Shown piece by piece: positions 8,330-17,099 of a stretch of DNA of 40,430 bases. The notes below the pieces were generated by a model. It had not been told where the DNA came from and did not search any database. It worked only from the letters and a program-made list of their open reading frames with translations. Positions within the stretch are counted from its first letter, which is position 1, and the number at the start of each line of letters is the position of its first letter. This stretch comes from Gemmatimonadaceae bacterium (lineage in GTDB: Bacteria > Latescibacterota > UBA2968 > UBA8231): assembly GCA_002726335.1 (NCBI GenBank), contig PBSR01000020.1, positions 1 to 40,430 on the forward strand, in the 5' to 3' direction. The position numbers and the translations under genes are program-made.

Positions 8330-8701
8330 TCAGTTCGCCTCCGCCTTGCTGAGGGCGGCATTGACGGTCTCGATGAACTGCTCCACGCGAACCGGCTTTG
8401 GCAGGACAGCCTTCACGAAAGAGGGCAGTTCGTCATCGAGATCCTCCGTCCAGCCCGAGAAGATGATGACGGGAATCTCCTGGTCAAGATCCTTCATGGT
8501 GCCGATCAGGTCGCTGCCCGAGATGCTGTAGGGCATGCGCAAGTCAAGTATGACAAGGTCCACCGGTGGCCGCTGCAACGCCGCCAGCGCCTGCCAGGCA
8601 TTGGTGGCCTCGATGACGACGAAGTCGTGCTTCTTCAGGATGGTGACCACCAGCGCCCGTACCTGCTCATCGTCCTCAACAACCAGTACCGTGGCGCCCA
8701 T
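8330..8701 (-). CDS. Stand-alone response-regulator receiver protein
   Basis: 123 residues, one CheY-like domain with no output domain. Strand 1 gives VLVVEDDEQV (acidic pair D10, D11), the phosphorylated residue is D53 in VILDLRMP, S82 is the switch residue in VIIFSGW, and K102 lies in LPKPV. It may pass phosphate in a relay or act by protein contact; a soluble or hybrid kinase such as the one at 30249-32312, whose receiver is similar in style, could be a partner, but nothing in the sequence proves it. It is divergent from the sigma-factor operon, with about 177 bases between them. A decayed receiver gene lies 1.1 kb away (6956-7232). Confidence 0.88.
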   Translation of the reverse strand: MGATVLVVEDDEQVRALVVTILKKHDFVVIEATNAWQALAALQRPPVDLVILDLRMPYSISGSDLIGTMKDLDQEIPVIIFSGWTEDLDDELPSFVKAVLPKPVRVEQFIETVNAALSKAEAN

Positions 8702-8878
8702 TCGATTCGTCCATCGATCTTTGGAGTGCGGTCAGTTCGCTGGAAAATAACCACTGCCCGCCCCGGGGCGATGGCCGAATGCGGAAGTATTGACCATTCT
8801 CGTTCGCTTTTGTCGGTATTTTGGTGACACTCCGCACCTCGTTGGGTGTTGTACTGGCTGAACGAACTGGATCGATCC

Positions 8879-9376
8879 ATGGACGTCGAAGCACTCTATG
8901 AGACCTACGGTCCCATGGTGTTGCGGCGATGCAGGCAGCTGCTGAAGGAGGAAAGCGACGCTCTCGACGCGACCCAGGACGTCTTTGTCCAGGTCCTGAG
9001 GCGCCGCGACCGCCTGACGGCGGAGTACCCCTCGAGCCTGCTCTACCGCATCGCCACGAATCTCTGTCTCAACCGCATCCGTGATCGGGGTCGCCGCCCC
9101 GAGACGGTGGACGATGAACTGGTCCACCGCGTTGCCGTGGCGGACGAGACCGAGTCGCGTGTGGCGGCGACCTCGGTACTCGGCAGGCTGTTCGGCGGCA
9201 GCCAGGAGTCGACTCGGACGATGGCGATCCTGCACTACGTGGACGGCATGACGCTCAAGGAAGTGGCCGACGAGGTTGGCATGTCGGTCTCTGGTGTGCG
9301 CAAGCGGCTGCGGGGCCTGCGGGCTCAGCTGCACGACCTGGTGAACGAGGAAGAAGGACTCGAGATGTCGACATGA
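8879..9376 (+). CDS. ECF-type RNA polymerase sigma factor
   Basis: 165 residues with region 2 (VEALYETYGPMVLRRC, then DALDATQDVFVQVL, and SLLYRIATNLCLNRIRDR) and region 4 (MTLKEVADEVGMSVSGVRKRLRGLR helix-turn-helix), with no regions 1 or 3, so it is an extracytoplasmic-function sigma factor. ATG at 8879 is chosen; GTG at 8846 is in frame and possible, and neither has a strong ribosome site. Its stop overlaps the start of the next gene (ATGA), which encodes a membrane protein that could hold it inactive. The operon continues into a caspase-barrel gene, so the sigma factor probably responds to envelope conditions and controls the caspase. Confidence 0.9.
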   Translation: MDVEALYETYGPMVLRRCRQLLKEESDALDATQDVFVQVLRRRDRLTAEYPSSLLYRIATNLCLNRIRDRGRRPETVDDELVHRVAVADETESRVAATSVLGRLFGGSQESTRTMAILHYVDGMTLKEVADEVGMSVSGVRKRLRGLRAQLHDLVNEEEGLEMST

Positions 9377-10173
9377 GTGCAACCGACGACCGCCCGACCC
9401 CGGTACCCATGTGGAAGCTGGAGCGCTTCGTCCTCGGTGAACTGCCGGCGGAGGAGCTGGCCCTCCTGCGTGACCGCGTGGAGGCCGACGCCGACCTGTG
9501 CCGTCAGGTGGAGACGCTGCGTCAGGGCGACGCCGATGTCCGCCTGCAGTACCCGGCGCCGTGGATGGCCCGACAGATCCTCGCGCGGGCCGCCGGGGTG
9601 GCACCGGCACGTTCGAGATGGAAACAAATCCGCTGGTCGCTGGCGCCGGTTGCGGCCGTGGCCCTGCTGGCCATCGTCGCCCTCCCGGGCCTGCGTGACG
9701 GTGAGTCGACCCGGATCAAGGGCCCAGGTGCGTCGCTCACCGTCCACCGCCGCACAGCAGACGGCAGCGAAGGCCTGCGCGATGGCAGCACCGCACAGAT
9801 GGGTGATCTGATTCGCCTGCAGTACGTCGCGGCGGGGGCAGCGTACGGTGCGATCCTGTCCGTCGACGGTCGCGGCGCGGTGACTCGACACCTGCCACTG
9901 CAGGGAGATACGTCGCCGCGGCTGGAGACCGGCGGGATCACCCCTCTCGAAACCGCCTACGAACTGGACGATGCCCCCCGGTGGGAGCGGTTCTTCCTCG
10001 TGACCGGCATGCAGCCCTTCTCCATCGAAACCGTGACGGCTGCCGCCAGAGCCGCAGCTGTGGAGTCGAAGACCGGTCCGGCCCCGGAAAGCCTCGACCT
10101 GCCCGAGGGACTCGAGCAGTCGGCCCTGACCCTGATCAAACTGGATCAGGCACCAGGCGCAGGAGCGCCATGA
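9373..10173 (+). CDS. ActD/DUF4384-like single-pass membrane protein, putative anti-sigma factor
   Basis: 266 residues. A cytosolic N-terminal segment with the LERFVLGELPAEE pattern, found in ActD-like and anti-sigma-type proteins, is followed by one membrane helix (about 88-105, APVAAVALLAIVALPGL) and a periplasmic domain resembling DUF4384 (GDLIRLQYVAAG, AILSVDGRG, then ELDDAPRWERFFLV). The zinc-binding HxxxCxxC of classical ZAS anti-sigma factors is absent. Position between a sigma factor and a caspase, with overlapping stops and starts on both sides, makes an anti-sigma or adaptor role likely. The role is inferred from context; ActD-like proteins next to caspases occur in other bacteria. 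Confidence 0.7.
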   Translation: MSATDDRPTPVPMWKLERFVLGELPAEELALLRDRVEADADLCRQVETLRQGDADVRLQYPAPWMARQILARAAGVAPARSRWKQIRWSLAPVAAVALLAIVALPGLRDGESTRIKGPGASLTVHRRTADGSEGLRDGSTAQMGDLIRLQYVAAGAAYGAILSVDGRGAVTRHLPLQGDTSPRLETGGITPLETAYELDDAPRWERFFLVTGMQPFSIETVTAAARAAAVESKTGPAPESLDLPEGLEQSALTLIKLDQAPGAGAP

Positions 10174-11942
10174 ATCGCGCCTGTCACTGGGGCTGGCTGA
10201 CCTTCCTGCTGCTTCTCGGAAACCGGGGCGTTCAGGGCCAGGCGCTGGCAGAGGAGCAGACTCCGACGACGACACGATTTGTGCTGGCAGCCGGCGCCAA
10301 CGATGGCGGCGCCGGACGTACGCTGCTGCGGTATGCCGTGTCCGACGCGGCCAACTTCGCCGACGTGATGGTCCAGATGGGGGGAGTTGCAGAGGCTGAT
10401 CGGGAGTTGCTGTCCGAGCCAGATCTCGGTGGATTCAAGACAGCACTGAAGGGTCTGGCCCGACGGGTACGCCGGGCCCGGGAATCGCGAGCCCGTACGG
10501 AAGTACTGGTGTACTACTCAGGCCACGCCGACGAGGACGGGCTGCTGCTGGGTGACGAGAGACTGGGGTATGGCGAACTGCGCCGCATGCTGGATGAGGT
10601 GCAGGCGGACGTGCGCATCGCCGTGCTCGACGCCTGCGCCTCCGGGGCCATCACACGTATTAAGGGCGGGCAGCGACGAGCGGCCTTTCTACTGGACACA
10701 CAGACGGATACCCGTGGATACGCGTTCCTGACATCGAGTTCGGCGGAGGAATCGGCCCAGGAGTCTGACCGCATCGGGGCTTCGTACTTCACCTACTACC
10801 TGGTGACGGGCATGCGTGGTGCCGCCGATGTCACCGCCGATGGCCGGGTCACGCTCAGCGAGGCCTACCAGTTCGCCTTCGACGAAACCCTGGCGCGCAC
10901 GGTGGAGCTGTCCGGGGGCGCCCAGCACCCGGCGTACGACATGAATCTGAGCGGTACCGGTGACGTGGTCATGACCGACGTACGTCGCGTTTCGGCGGGC
11001 GTATCACTGGCCGACGATGTCGAAGGGCGTCTGTTCGTGCGCGCCGCCGATCGGCGGCTGGTGGCTGAACTCTACAAGCCCGCGGGTCGGGCCATCGAGC
11101 TGGGCCTGGTGCCCGACGACTACGAGATCTACCTCGAACGGCGACGCGAGCTGTACGTGGCGCACCGGGAGCTGGCCGATGGACAGCGCCTGCAGCTGGC
11201 CTCTGCGGATTTTGCCGCCACACCCCGTCAGGCAGCCATGGAGCGGGGTGGTCCGCTATACGCCGGGCCGGAGTCACCGACGTCTACCTCGCCGAGGGGC
11301 CGTTTCCGGTTTGAGTTCCACTTCGGTGGCATCGGCCCCGAACCCGGGGCCCACCGTGTGCTGGCGGAGGCGGCGGCGCCGGCGGATGAGTTGACCGAGG
11401 ACTCCAGGTTGGGGGCCATCGTCGAATCTGCGGCACAGGTGCAGCCCTGGGGCACCCTCACCGGGTTGACGGTGGGCTACGAGATGAGCCGCAACTGGGA
11501 GGTGACGCTGTCCTGGGGAGCGCTGACGAGCGATATCGACGAAGATCTGGTGACGGGCACCGTCGAGCCGAAGACGCTGCGCCAGGTCCGCCTCAGCTCC
11601 GTGCTGCTGGGAGCCCGCTGGTTTCCCCTGCAGCACGAGCGCCTGCGACTCTTTGCATCTGTGACAATCGGTAGCTTCGAGGGCGTGGAGAAGGGTGTAC
11701 TGTTCGGCGGCCAGGACCCGTGGTCGAAGAGTCAGAGCTCCTTCGGCAGTCAGCTCGGAGGCGGCATCGATCTCGACCTGTTGCCGCAGGTTACCGTGGG
11801 CGTGCAGCTGGCATACGACTGGATGGCCCGCTTCGCCGAAGATGTTGGCGGCCGGCGCGACTACCGTGGCGCCGAGTTCCGCCTCGCTGCCAGCTGGCGC
11901 TTTGGCGGGCGAAGTCAGTCTGCAGTGCGGGAGGCCAAGTAG
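10170..11942 (+). CDS. Exported caspase (C14) fused to a predicted outer-membrane beta-barrel
   Basis: 590 residues. A signal peptide (about 1-28, TFLLLLGNRGVQGQALA) leads into a caspase-like p20 domain (about 35-260) with the dyad His119 (VYYSGHADEDG) and Cys156 (VLDACASGA), both intact. A middle region (about 270-375) has short beta-rich segments. From about 385 to 570 the pattern of alternating residues and repeated short strands ends in FRLAASWRF, suggesting a small outer-membrane barrel. The protease would thus face the periplasm or cell surface. ATG at 10170 overlaps the preceding TGA, so it is coupled to the sigma and ActD-like genes. Bacterial caspases cleave after basic residues in many cases and can act in cell death or defence; the role here is unknown. 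Confidence 0.8.
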   Translation: MNRACHWGWLTFLLLLGNRGVQGQALAEEQTPTTTRFVLAAGANDGGAGRTLLRYAVSDAANFADVMVQMGGVAEADRELLSEPDLGGFKTALKGLARRVRRARESRARTEVLVYYSGHADEDGLLLGDERLGYGELRRMLDEVQADVRIAVLDACASGAITRIKGGQRRAAFLLDTQTDTRGYAFLTSSSAEESAQESDRIGASYFTYYLVTGMRGAADVTADGRVTLSEAYQFAFDETLARTVELSGGAQHPAYDMNLSGTGDVVMTDVRRVSAGVSLADDVEGRLFVRAADRRLVAELYKPAGRAIELGLVPDDYEIYLERRRELYVAHRELADGQRLQLASADFAATPRQAAMERGGPLYAGPESPTSTSPRGRFRFEFHFGGIGPEPGAHRVLAEAAAPADELTEDSRLGAIVESAAQVQPWGTLTGLTVGYEMSRNWEVTLSWGALTSDIDEDLVTGTVEPKTLRQVRLSSVLLGARWFPLQHERLRLFASVTIGSFEGVEKGVLFGGQDPWSKSQSSFGSQLGGGIDLDLLPQVTVGVQLAYDWMARFAEDVGGRRDYRGAEFRLAASWRFGGRSQSAVREAK

Positions 11943-12007
11943 CGGCCTACCTTCATCGCGCACGGCCGCAGTGAGCTTCCGGGCCGCCCACATCCAGGAG
12001 GGATCAC

Positions 12008-13066
12008 ATGACCTACCGCGCCGGCGTCATCGGCTGTGGCCGCATGGCCGGCACGATCGACGACGAGATCAAGGATGAACACAACGACTTCATCCTGCCG
12101 TACGGCCACGCCAACGGCTACGCGGCAATCCCCGAAGTCGACCTCGTCGCCGCCACCGACACCGCGCCCGAAAAACTGGTCTCCTGGTGTGACCGCTTCG
12201 CGGTGCCGGGGCGCTACGGTTCGTACAACGAGATGATCGCAGCCGAAAAGCTCGATGTCGTGTCGGTGACGACGCCGGCTCACGCCCGGGCACTGCCACT
12301 GGTGCACGCCGCCGAAGCGGGAGTGCGCGGCATCTATGCCGAGAAGGCGCTGTGCGTGTCGGCTGCCGAGCTCGACGGGATCGTGACAGCCTGTACGACT
12401 CACGGCACGCACATCGTCTATGGCGCCATGCGGCGCTACTGGGCGGGCTTCGAAACGGCACGCACGTTCCTCGAATCCGGTGTGCTCGGAGCCCCGAAGG
12501 CGGCCCTCATCGGCGCCACCTCGGGCAGTGCTCTGCACACACATTCTCACATCGTCGACGCCGCGCTCTACTTGCTGGGTGATCCGCTGCCCGTGGCGGT
12601 GAACGCGCGGTTGCGCAGTCGCGACGGGGCGGATCTGCCCCTGCTGGTGGGAACGGCAGGGCTAGAAGTTGCCGACGATCCCAGCATCGTCCACGCGGTC
12701 GTTCACATGGACGATGGCCGTCGGCTGGTCTGCACGGATCTGCCGTCGTTGGATATCGAGATCGTCTGTGAAGATGGCACCCTGCGCAATTCGGGGGATT
12801 CGTCGTACTGGACTCCCCGCAAGAGCAAGACCCGCTACGACTGGCGCGAGATCTGTTTCCCGGACTGGGAAGCACGCAGCGGTACGGTGGCCATCATTCG
12901 CGATCTGCTGCAGGCACTGACTACAGGTGCCACACAGCGCAGCGGTCTGGAGGTGATCCGGCGCGGCATGGAAATCCTCTTCGGCCTCGTCGCCTCCCAT
13001 CACATGGCCGGCGCCACAGTCGATCTGCCGCTGGTCGACCGCAATGTCCGCGTCATGTCACACTGA
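12008..13066 (+). CDS. Gfo/Idh/MocA-family oxidoreductase
   Basis: 352 residues. An N-terminal Rossmann domain (YRAGVIGCGRMAG, NAD(P)-binding GxGxxA/G motif at 10-16) and the family's EK motif (GIYAEKAL, near residue 118) are followed by the alpha/beta C-terminal domain. Members oxidise or reduce sugars, inositols or other polyols with NAD(P). ATG at 12008 has a strong AGGAGG ribosome site. A sulfatase gene follows 16 bases downstream on the same strand, so both probably serve breakdown of a sulfated sugar. The exact substrate cannot be told from the sequence. Confidence 0.88.
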   Translation: MTYRAGVIGCGRMAGTIDDEIKDEHNDFILPYGHANGYAAIPEVDLVAATDTAPEKLVSWCDRFAVPGRYGSYNEMIAAEKLDVVSVTTPAHARALPLVHAAEAGVRGIYAEKALCVSAAELDGIVTACTTHGTHIVYGAMRRYWAGFETARTFLESGVLGAPKAALIGATSGSALHTHSHIVDAALYLLGDPLPVAVNARLRSRDGADLPLLVGTAGLEVADDPSIVHAVVHMDDGRRLVCTDLPSLDIEIVCEDGTLRNSGDSSYWTPRKSKTRYDWREICFPDWEARSGTVAIIRDLLQALTTGATQRSGLEVIRRGMEILFGLVASHHMAGATVDLPLVDRNVRVMSH

Positions 13067-13082
13067 CGATCGAAGGCCACTC

Positions 13083-14372
13083 ATGCCCCCGAACATCCTC
13101 TATCTTCATTCCCACGACACGGGCCGGTACGTGTCTCCCATGGGCCATGCCGTGCCCACGCCGAATGTGCAGCGCCTGGCGGAGCAGGGAACGCTGTTCC
13201 GTCGGTGTTTCTGTGCTGCTCCCACCTGTTCTCCCAGCCGGGCGGCACTGCTGACCGGACAGAGCGCCCATTCCAGCGGCATGCTGGGTCTGGCGCACCG
13301 GGGTTTTGCCCTGTACGACTACGGGCAGCACCTGGTGTCGACGCTGAAGGCGGCCGGGTACCACACGGCGCTGGCCGGCATGCAGCACGTCGGTGAGGGT
13401 GTGGGCTACGATGAAGAGCTGGCGTCGGAGACGCGCAGTGCCAACCACGTATCGGCCACGGCCGCCCGGTTTCTCGACAGCGCCCCGACCCAGCCTTTCT
13501 TCCTCGATGTGGGCTACGGCGAGACACATCTGCCCTTTCCCGAGATGCCTGAGCAGGACAGCCGTTACGTGCGAGTTCCAGATCCACTGCCCGACACACC
13601 GGAGATCCGGAGGATGACAGCCGGGTACCACGAGAGCGTACGGCGTATGGATGAAGGGCACGGCCGTGTGCTGGAGGCGCTGGTGCGCAACGGTCTGGCG
13701 GACAACACGCTCGTCATCTGCACGACGGACCACGGCGTGGCCTTTCCCGGGATGAAGTGTCATCTCACCGATCACGGCATGGGAGTGTATCTGATCGTAC
13801 GCGGACCGGGTGGCTTCGACGGTGGTGCCGTCAGTGACGCCCTGGTATCCCACATCGATCTGTTCCCGACGATCTGCGAGGTCGTCGGTATCGAGGCCCC
13901 CTCACACCTGCAGGGCGTGTCGCTGATGCCCCTGGTGCGAGGCGACACGGATCGGGTGCGGGAGGAGGTATTCGCCGAGGTGACCTACCATGCCGCCTAC
14001 GATCCGGCCCGCGCCGTGCGCACCGACCGCTGGAAGCTGATCCGCCACTTCGATGACGACATGACGACGCCCGTTCTGCCGAACTGTGACGAGAGCGAGG
14101 CGAAGACGGTCTGGCTGGAGCACGGCTGGGCGGAACGACCCGTGGAGGCCGAACGGCTCTACGACGTGATCTTCGACCCGAACGAGACGCGGAACCTTGC
14201 CGGCGACCCGGACCACGGCCCTGTCCTGGAAGAGATGCGTGGACGGTTGCAGCGCTGGATGGAGGCCACCGACGATCCGCTGCTGCGGGGGCCAGTGGCG
14301 GCTCCGAAGGGGGCGCGGATCAATGACAAGCGGGGTCGATCACCGCGGGACGAGCCGCGCCTGGTCGAGTGA
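13083..14372 (+). CDS. Sulfatase (formylglycine-dependent, N-sulfoglucosamine-sulfohydrolase-like)
   Basis: 429 residues of the alkaline-phosphatase-fold sulfatase family. The signature CSPSRAALLTGQ (49-60) has Cys49, the residue turned into formylglycine by a maturase. Metal-site segments are HSHDTGRY near the start and CTTDHG in the middle, and the tail has the usual RLYDVIFDPNETRNLAGDPDH. The sequence style (HDTGRY, SPMGH, LTGQSAHSSGM) is that of the heparan N-sulfatase/S1_8-type group. There is no clear signal peptide, so it is probably cytoplasmic. It follows an oxidoreductase gene by 16 bases and ends five bases before a convergent toxin gene. Confidence 0.9.
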   Translation: MPPNILYLHSHDTGRYVSPMGHAVPTPNVQRLAEQGTLFRRCFCAAPTCSPSRAALLTGQSAHSSGMLGLAHRGFALYDYGQHLVSTLKAAGYHTALAGMQHVGEGVGYDEELASETRSANHVSATAARFLDSAPTQPFFLDVGYGETHLPFPEMPEQDSRYVRVPDPLPDTPEIRRMTAGYHESVRRMDEGHGRVLEALVRNGLADNTLVICTTDHGVAFPGMKCHLTDHGMGVYLIVRGPGGFDGGAVSDALVSHIDLFPTICEVVGIEAPSHLQGVSLMPLVRGDTDRVREEVFAEVTYHAAYDPARAVRTDRWKLIRHFDDDMTTPVLPNCDESEAKTVWLEHGWAERPVEAERLYDVIFDPNETRNLAGDPDHGPVLEEMRGRLQRWMEATDDPLLRGPVAAPKGARINDKRGRSPRDEPRLVE

Positions 14373-14376
14373 GCAC

Positions 14377-14796
14377 TCACTCGCGGGATGGTGTGTCTGC
14401 GACGAAATCCGCCAGGGACACCGCCAGTTCCGGGAAAGCCGCCACGAGCCGCGCGTCCGAACTCACCAGTGTAGCTGACAGGTCGTGAGCCAGTGCGGCG
14501 AACTCGCAATCGTAGGCCGAGCGCGACGAGCGCGACACCAGTTCCAGCACGTTTTCGCAGGGCACGCGAAACTCGCGGCCCCCTAGCAAACGCAACGCTT
14601 CACCAACCAGCGCAACGGCGCCTGCCAACTCCAACTCGCCCTGGCGCATGTAGAGGGACAGCACGCTGTTGAACTCGCTGCGCCAGAGGAGGGGGGCCGC
14701 CCACGCCGCATCCTTGCGCAGTGCTCTGCGCGCCAACTCCGTGTGCTCGCCCTGAATGAGCAAATACGCGATGAGGTTGGTATCGGCTACGATCAC
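14377..14796 (-). CDS. VapC-type PIN-domain toxin (RNase)
   Basis: 139 residues with the PIN-fold acidic residues in place: D5 (MIVADTN), E41 (RSEFNSV), D96 (SAYDCEFAALA) and D114 (VSSDARL). PIN toxins are Mg2+-dependent ribonucleases, often cutting tRNA or rRNA, which slow growth when their antitoxin is lost. The start (14796) overlaps the antitoxin stop by four bases, the usual VapBC order with antitoxin first. The active site appears complete. The cell target is unknown. Confidence 0.88.
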   Translation of the reverse strand: MIVADTNLIAYLLIQGEHTELARRALRKDAAWAAPLLWRSEFNSVLSLYMRQGELELAGAVALVGEALRLLGGREFRVPCENVLELVSRSSRSAYDCEFAALAHDLSATLVSSDARLVAAFPELAVSLADFVADTPSRE

Positions 14797-15035
14797 GGAC
14801 GGCCGTCGTTTCGTGCCCGTGCCAGCATCTCGTCCGAGAGAGGGGTGAGGTTCTGCCGGAAGCGCAGGCCGTCAGCGCGTGCCAGAATCTCGTCGGCATC
14901 GACCGCCGTGCTCAGCAGAGCACTCTCGAGGCACACGATTGCCTCCTTATTGATGCTGCGGCGATGTACCTGGGCGCTGTGCTTGAGCCGCTCGTAGAGA
15001 GCGTCAGGAACACTCTTGATACTGAGGGTGGGCAT
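14793..15035 (-). CDS. FitA/VapB-type ribbon-helix-helix antitoxin
   Basis: 80 residues. The N-terminal MPTLSIKSVPDALYERLK is a ribbon-helix-helix DNA-binding domain of the Arc/FitA type, followed by a helix and a C-terminal tail that would wrap the PIN toxin. It neutralises the downstream toxin and probably represses the pair by binding the tandem/palindromic site at 15053-15080, 18 bases before the start. A GGAG ribosome site precedes ATG at 15035. Confidence 0.88.
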   Translation of the reverse strand: MPTLSIKSVPDALYERLKHSAQVHRRSINKEAIVCLESALLSTAVDADEILARADGLRFRQNLTPLSDEMLARARNDGRP

Positions 15036-15052
15036 GGTGTACTCCGTAGATA

Positions 15053-15080
15053 GGAACCATTATGGAACCATAATGGAACC
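15053..15080. promoter_or_regulatory. Operator of the toxin-antitoxin pair (11-base repeats and palindrome)
   Basis: GGAACCATTAT (15053-15063), GGAACCATAAT (15064-15074) and GGAACC (15075-15080) are tandem repeats at an 11-base step, about one helix turn. They also form a perfect inverted repeat CCATTATGG-AA-CCATAATGG (15057-15076). A ribbon-helix-helix antitoxin binding side by side on one DNA face would be expected to use such a site. It lies 18-45 bases upstream of the antitoxin start. Confidence 0.75.
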
Positions 15081-15169
15081 TACGAAGTCACGACAGGGAG
15101 TCAAGCCGGGCTCTCGTGGCCAGCGGCACAACTGAGGCTGGGTCACTCACATGGCCGGCGGCACCGACA

Positions 15170-16021
15170 TCATCGTGAGTCCCAGCCAGGCTTCTCGAGC
15201 AGTCCCCGCTCCTCCAGCCATACCTTCAGCGGCACATCTCCATCTCGCGGTTGCCACCAGCCAGTCATGGCCGAGCCAGCGCCGAGCAGCTGCCGGCGGA
15301 TCGGGTCGCAGCCTTCGAGGATCCGGGCCGGCATGGCATTGTAGTCGAGGCCGCGCAGCCAGCGGTAGCTGTAGCCGAAGAACAGCACCTTGCGTGTCAC
15401 GTCCGACGTGTTGTGGCTGCGCGAGTGCCACATGCGGCGATCGAAGAGCACCGCCGTTCCCGGCGCGACACGCACCTCGACTGTCCCCTCAGGGGTCCCA
15501 TCGGGGCCGGAATCCGGCAGCTCATCAAGCCGATGTGAACCCGGAAGAATCATCAGGGCGCCACGATCATCGCCACGGGTGTCGCTGAGCCAGTAACTCA
15601 CCTTGAAGGACAATCGTGGGTGGGGCCGTTCCATCTCCTGCACGGGGCGGCCGCCGTCCTGGTGCCAGCCGCCGAAGAACTTGCCTGGCTGCACGACGGG
15701 TTCCGGCGGGAAGACACTCAGGTGGGAGATGTAGAGCTGAATGTTCCAGCCGAGAATATCCCAGGCCAGAGGCAGTGTCCGGGGCCAGTCGACGAGTTCG
15801 ACGAGAGCCGGATCTTCAACGACACAGCAGAACTTGTCCACGGGCGCGTGGGGAGGCAGCTCCCGTCGCTGGCGCTCCGCCTCGGCGATACCGTCGACGA
15901 CGGTCTCGAGCCGGGTCACGTCCGACGGCGACAGGGCGTCCTCGATGACGAGATACCCCTGCTGGTCGAAGCGCTCCAGCTGTTCGGGTGTGGCGCGGTG
16001 TTCGAGAATCGAGTCATCCAT
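15170..16021 (-). CDS. Phytanoyl-CoA dioxygenase (PhyH)-family Fe(II)/2-oxoglutarate oxygenase
   Basis: 283 residues. The double-stranded beta-helix iron site is seen as H120-x-D122 (GGWHQDGG) and H199 (RRMWHSRSHN), with an Arg further on for 2-oxoglutarate. The N-terminal LERFDQQGYLVIEDALS is the common opening of PhyH proteins. These enzymes hydroxylate diverse small molecules; the substrate here is not evident. It is divergent from the mannonate-dehydratase-like gene at 16114, with 92 bases between them. Between this gene's stop and the antitoxin operator (15081-15169) nothing was recognised. Confidence 0.9.
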   Translation of the reverse strand: MDDSILEHRATPEQLERFDQQGYLVIEDALSPSDVTRLETVVDGIAEAERQRRELPPHAPVDKFCCVVEDPALVELVDWPRTLPLAWDILGWNIQLYISHLSVFPPEPVVQPGKFFGGWHQDGGRPVQEMERPHPRLSFKVSYWLSDTRGDDRGALMILPGSHRLDELPDSGPDGTPEGTVEVRVAPGTAVLFDRRMWHSRSHNTSDVTRKVLFFGYSYRWLRGLDYNAMPARILEGCDPIRRQLLGAGSAMTGWWQPRDGDVPLKVWLEERGLLEKPGWDSR

Positions 16022-16113
16022 GTGAGCAACGTAGGCCCAATCGCCTTGACCATGCCAGGATGGCCGATAGATTGCGCCGCTGACATCGGATCAAACTCAA
16101 GGAGAGACGTGGC

Positions 16114-17082
16114 ATGGCAAAGGGCAGGATCGACATCGGCTTCATGTGGAACGGCACCGACGAACAGCTGCGCTGGCTGGCGCAGGCCGGTGTGACCGAC
16201 GCTGTCGGTCACGTGGCGCCCAAGGATCGCGGTCCCGTCTGGACCTATGATGCCATGCTGAAGCAGCGGAACCGGGTGGAGAGTTACGGCCTCAAGCTTT
16301 CGGTGTTCGAGGGAATCCCCATCTCGGATCGTATCAAGCTTGGCGCCGAGGGTCGGGACGAAGACCTCGACAACTATCTCGAGTCCCTGCGCAACATGGG
16401 ACGCGCCGGGATCCCCGTGTTGTGCTACAACTGGATGGTGCACTTCGGCTGGCTGCGTACGTCGGTCTCGACGCCGGTCCGCGGCGGCGCCGTGGCCACG
16501 ACGTACAATCACGAGGAGTTCCAACGCGGTCCGAAGACGGAGTATGGCGATGTCGCCGAAGATCTACTGTGGGATACCCTCGAGTACTTCCTGAAGGCGG
16601 CGGTCCCCGTGTGCGAGGAGTATGGCGTCAGGCTCGCCATGCACCCCGATGATCCGCCACTGTCCCCGATTCGCGGCATCGGACGCATCATGCGCAATCC
16701 GGAAAACTTCCAGCGCATGCTCGACCTGGTGCCGAGCCCCGCCAATGGCATCACGTTCTGTCAGGGCTGCTTCTCGGAGATGTGTGTCGACATCCCGAAC
16801 ACGGTGAAGAGCTTCGCCGACCGTATCCATTTCGCCCACTTCCGGAATCTCTCCGGCACGGCGGAGAACTTCACGGAGCAGTTTCACGACGACGGACAGC
16901 AGGACATGTACGCGGCGATGAAGGCCTACATCGACAACGGCGTGTCCTGCCCCATGCGGCCCGATCACGCCCCGACCATGGAAGGCGAGGACAACAACCA
17001 TCCCGGGTACGCCCATCAGGGCCGGTTGATGGCGGTGGGCTACATGCGGGGTCTGATGGAGGCGATCAATAAAGCAGACTGA
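16114..17082 (+). CDS. Mannonate dehydratase (UxuA)-like TIM-barrel protein
   Basis: 322 residues. Segments RLAMHPDDPP, FCQGCFSEM, HFAHFRN and RPDHAPTMEGE match the metal-binding and active-site blocks of D-mannonate dehydratase, the hexuronate-pathway enzyme that turns D-mannonate into 2-keto-3-deoxygluconate. It is shorter than the usual 350-390 residues and the N-terminal strand (RIDIGFMWNGTDEQLRWLAQAG) is a little unusual, so a related sugar-acid dehydratase or isomerase is possible. ATG at 16114 follows AAGGAGA. It fits with other uronate and glycan enzymes in the window (yhcH, enolase-superfamily dehydratases, heparinase-like lyase). Confidence 0.8.
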   Translation: MAKGRIDIGFMWNGTDEQLRWLAQAGVTDAVGHVAPKDRGPVWTYDAMLKQRNRVESYGLKLSVFEGIPISDRIKLGAEGRDEDLDNYLESLRNMGRAGIPVLCYNWMVHFGWLRTSVSTPVRGGAVATTYNHEEFQRGPKTEYGDVAEDLLWDTLEYFLKAAVPVCEEYGVRLAMHPDDPPLSPIRGIGRIMRNPENFQRMLDLVPSPANGITFCQGCFSEMCVDIPNTVKSFADRIHFAHFRNLSGTAENFTEQFHDDGQQDMYAAMKAYIDNGVSCPMRPDHAPTMEGEDNNHPGYAHQGRLMAVGYMRGLMEAINKAD

Positions 17083-17099
17083 TATGACCCGCCGTCGCT

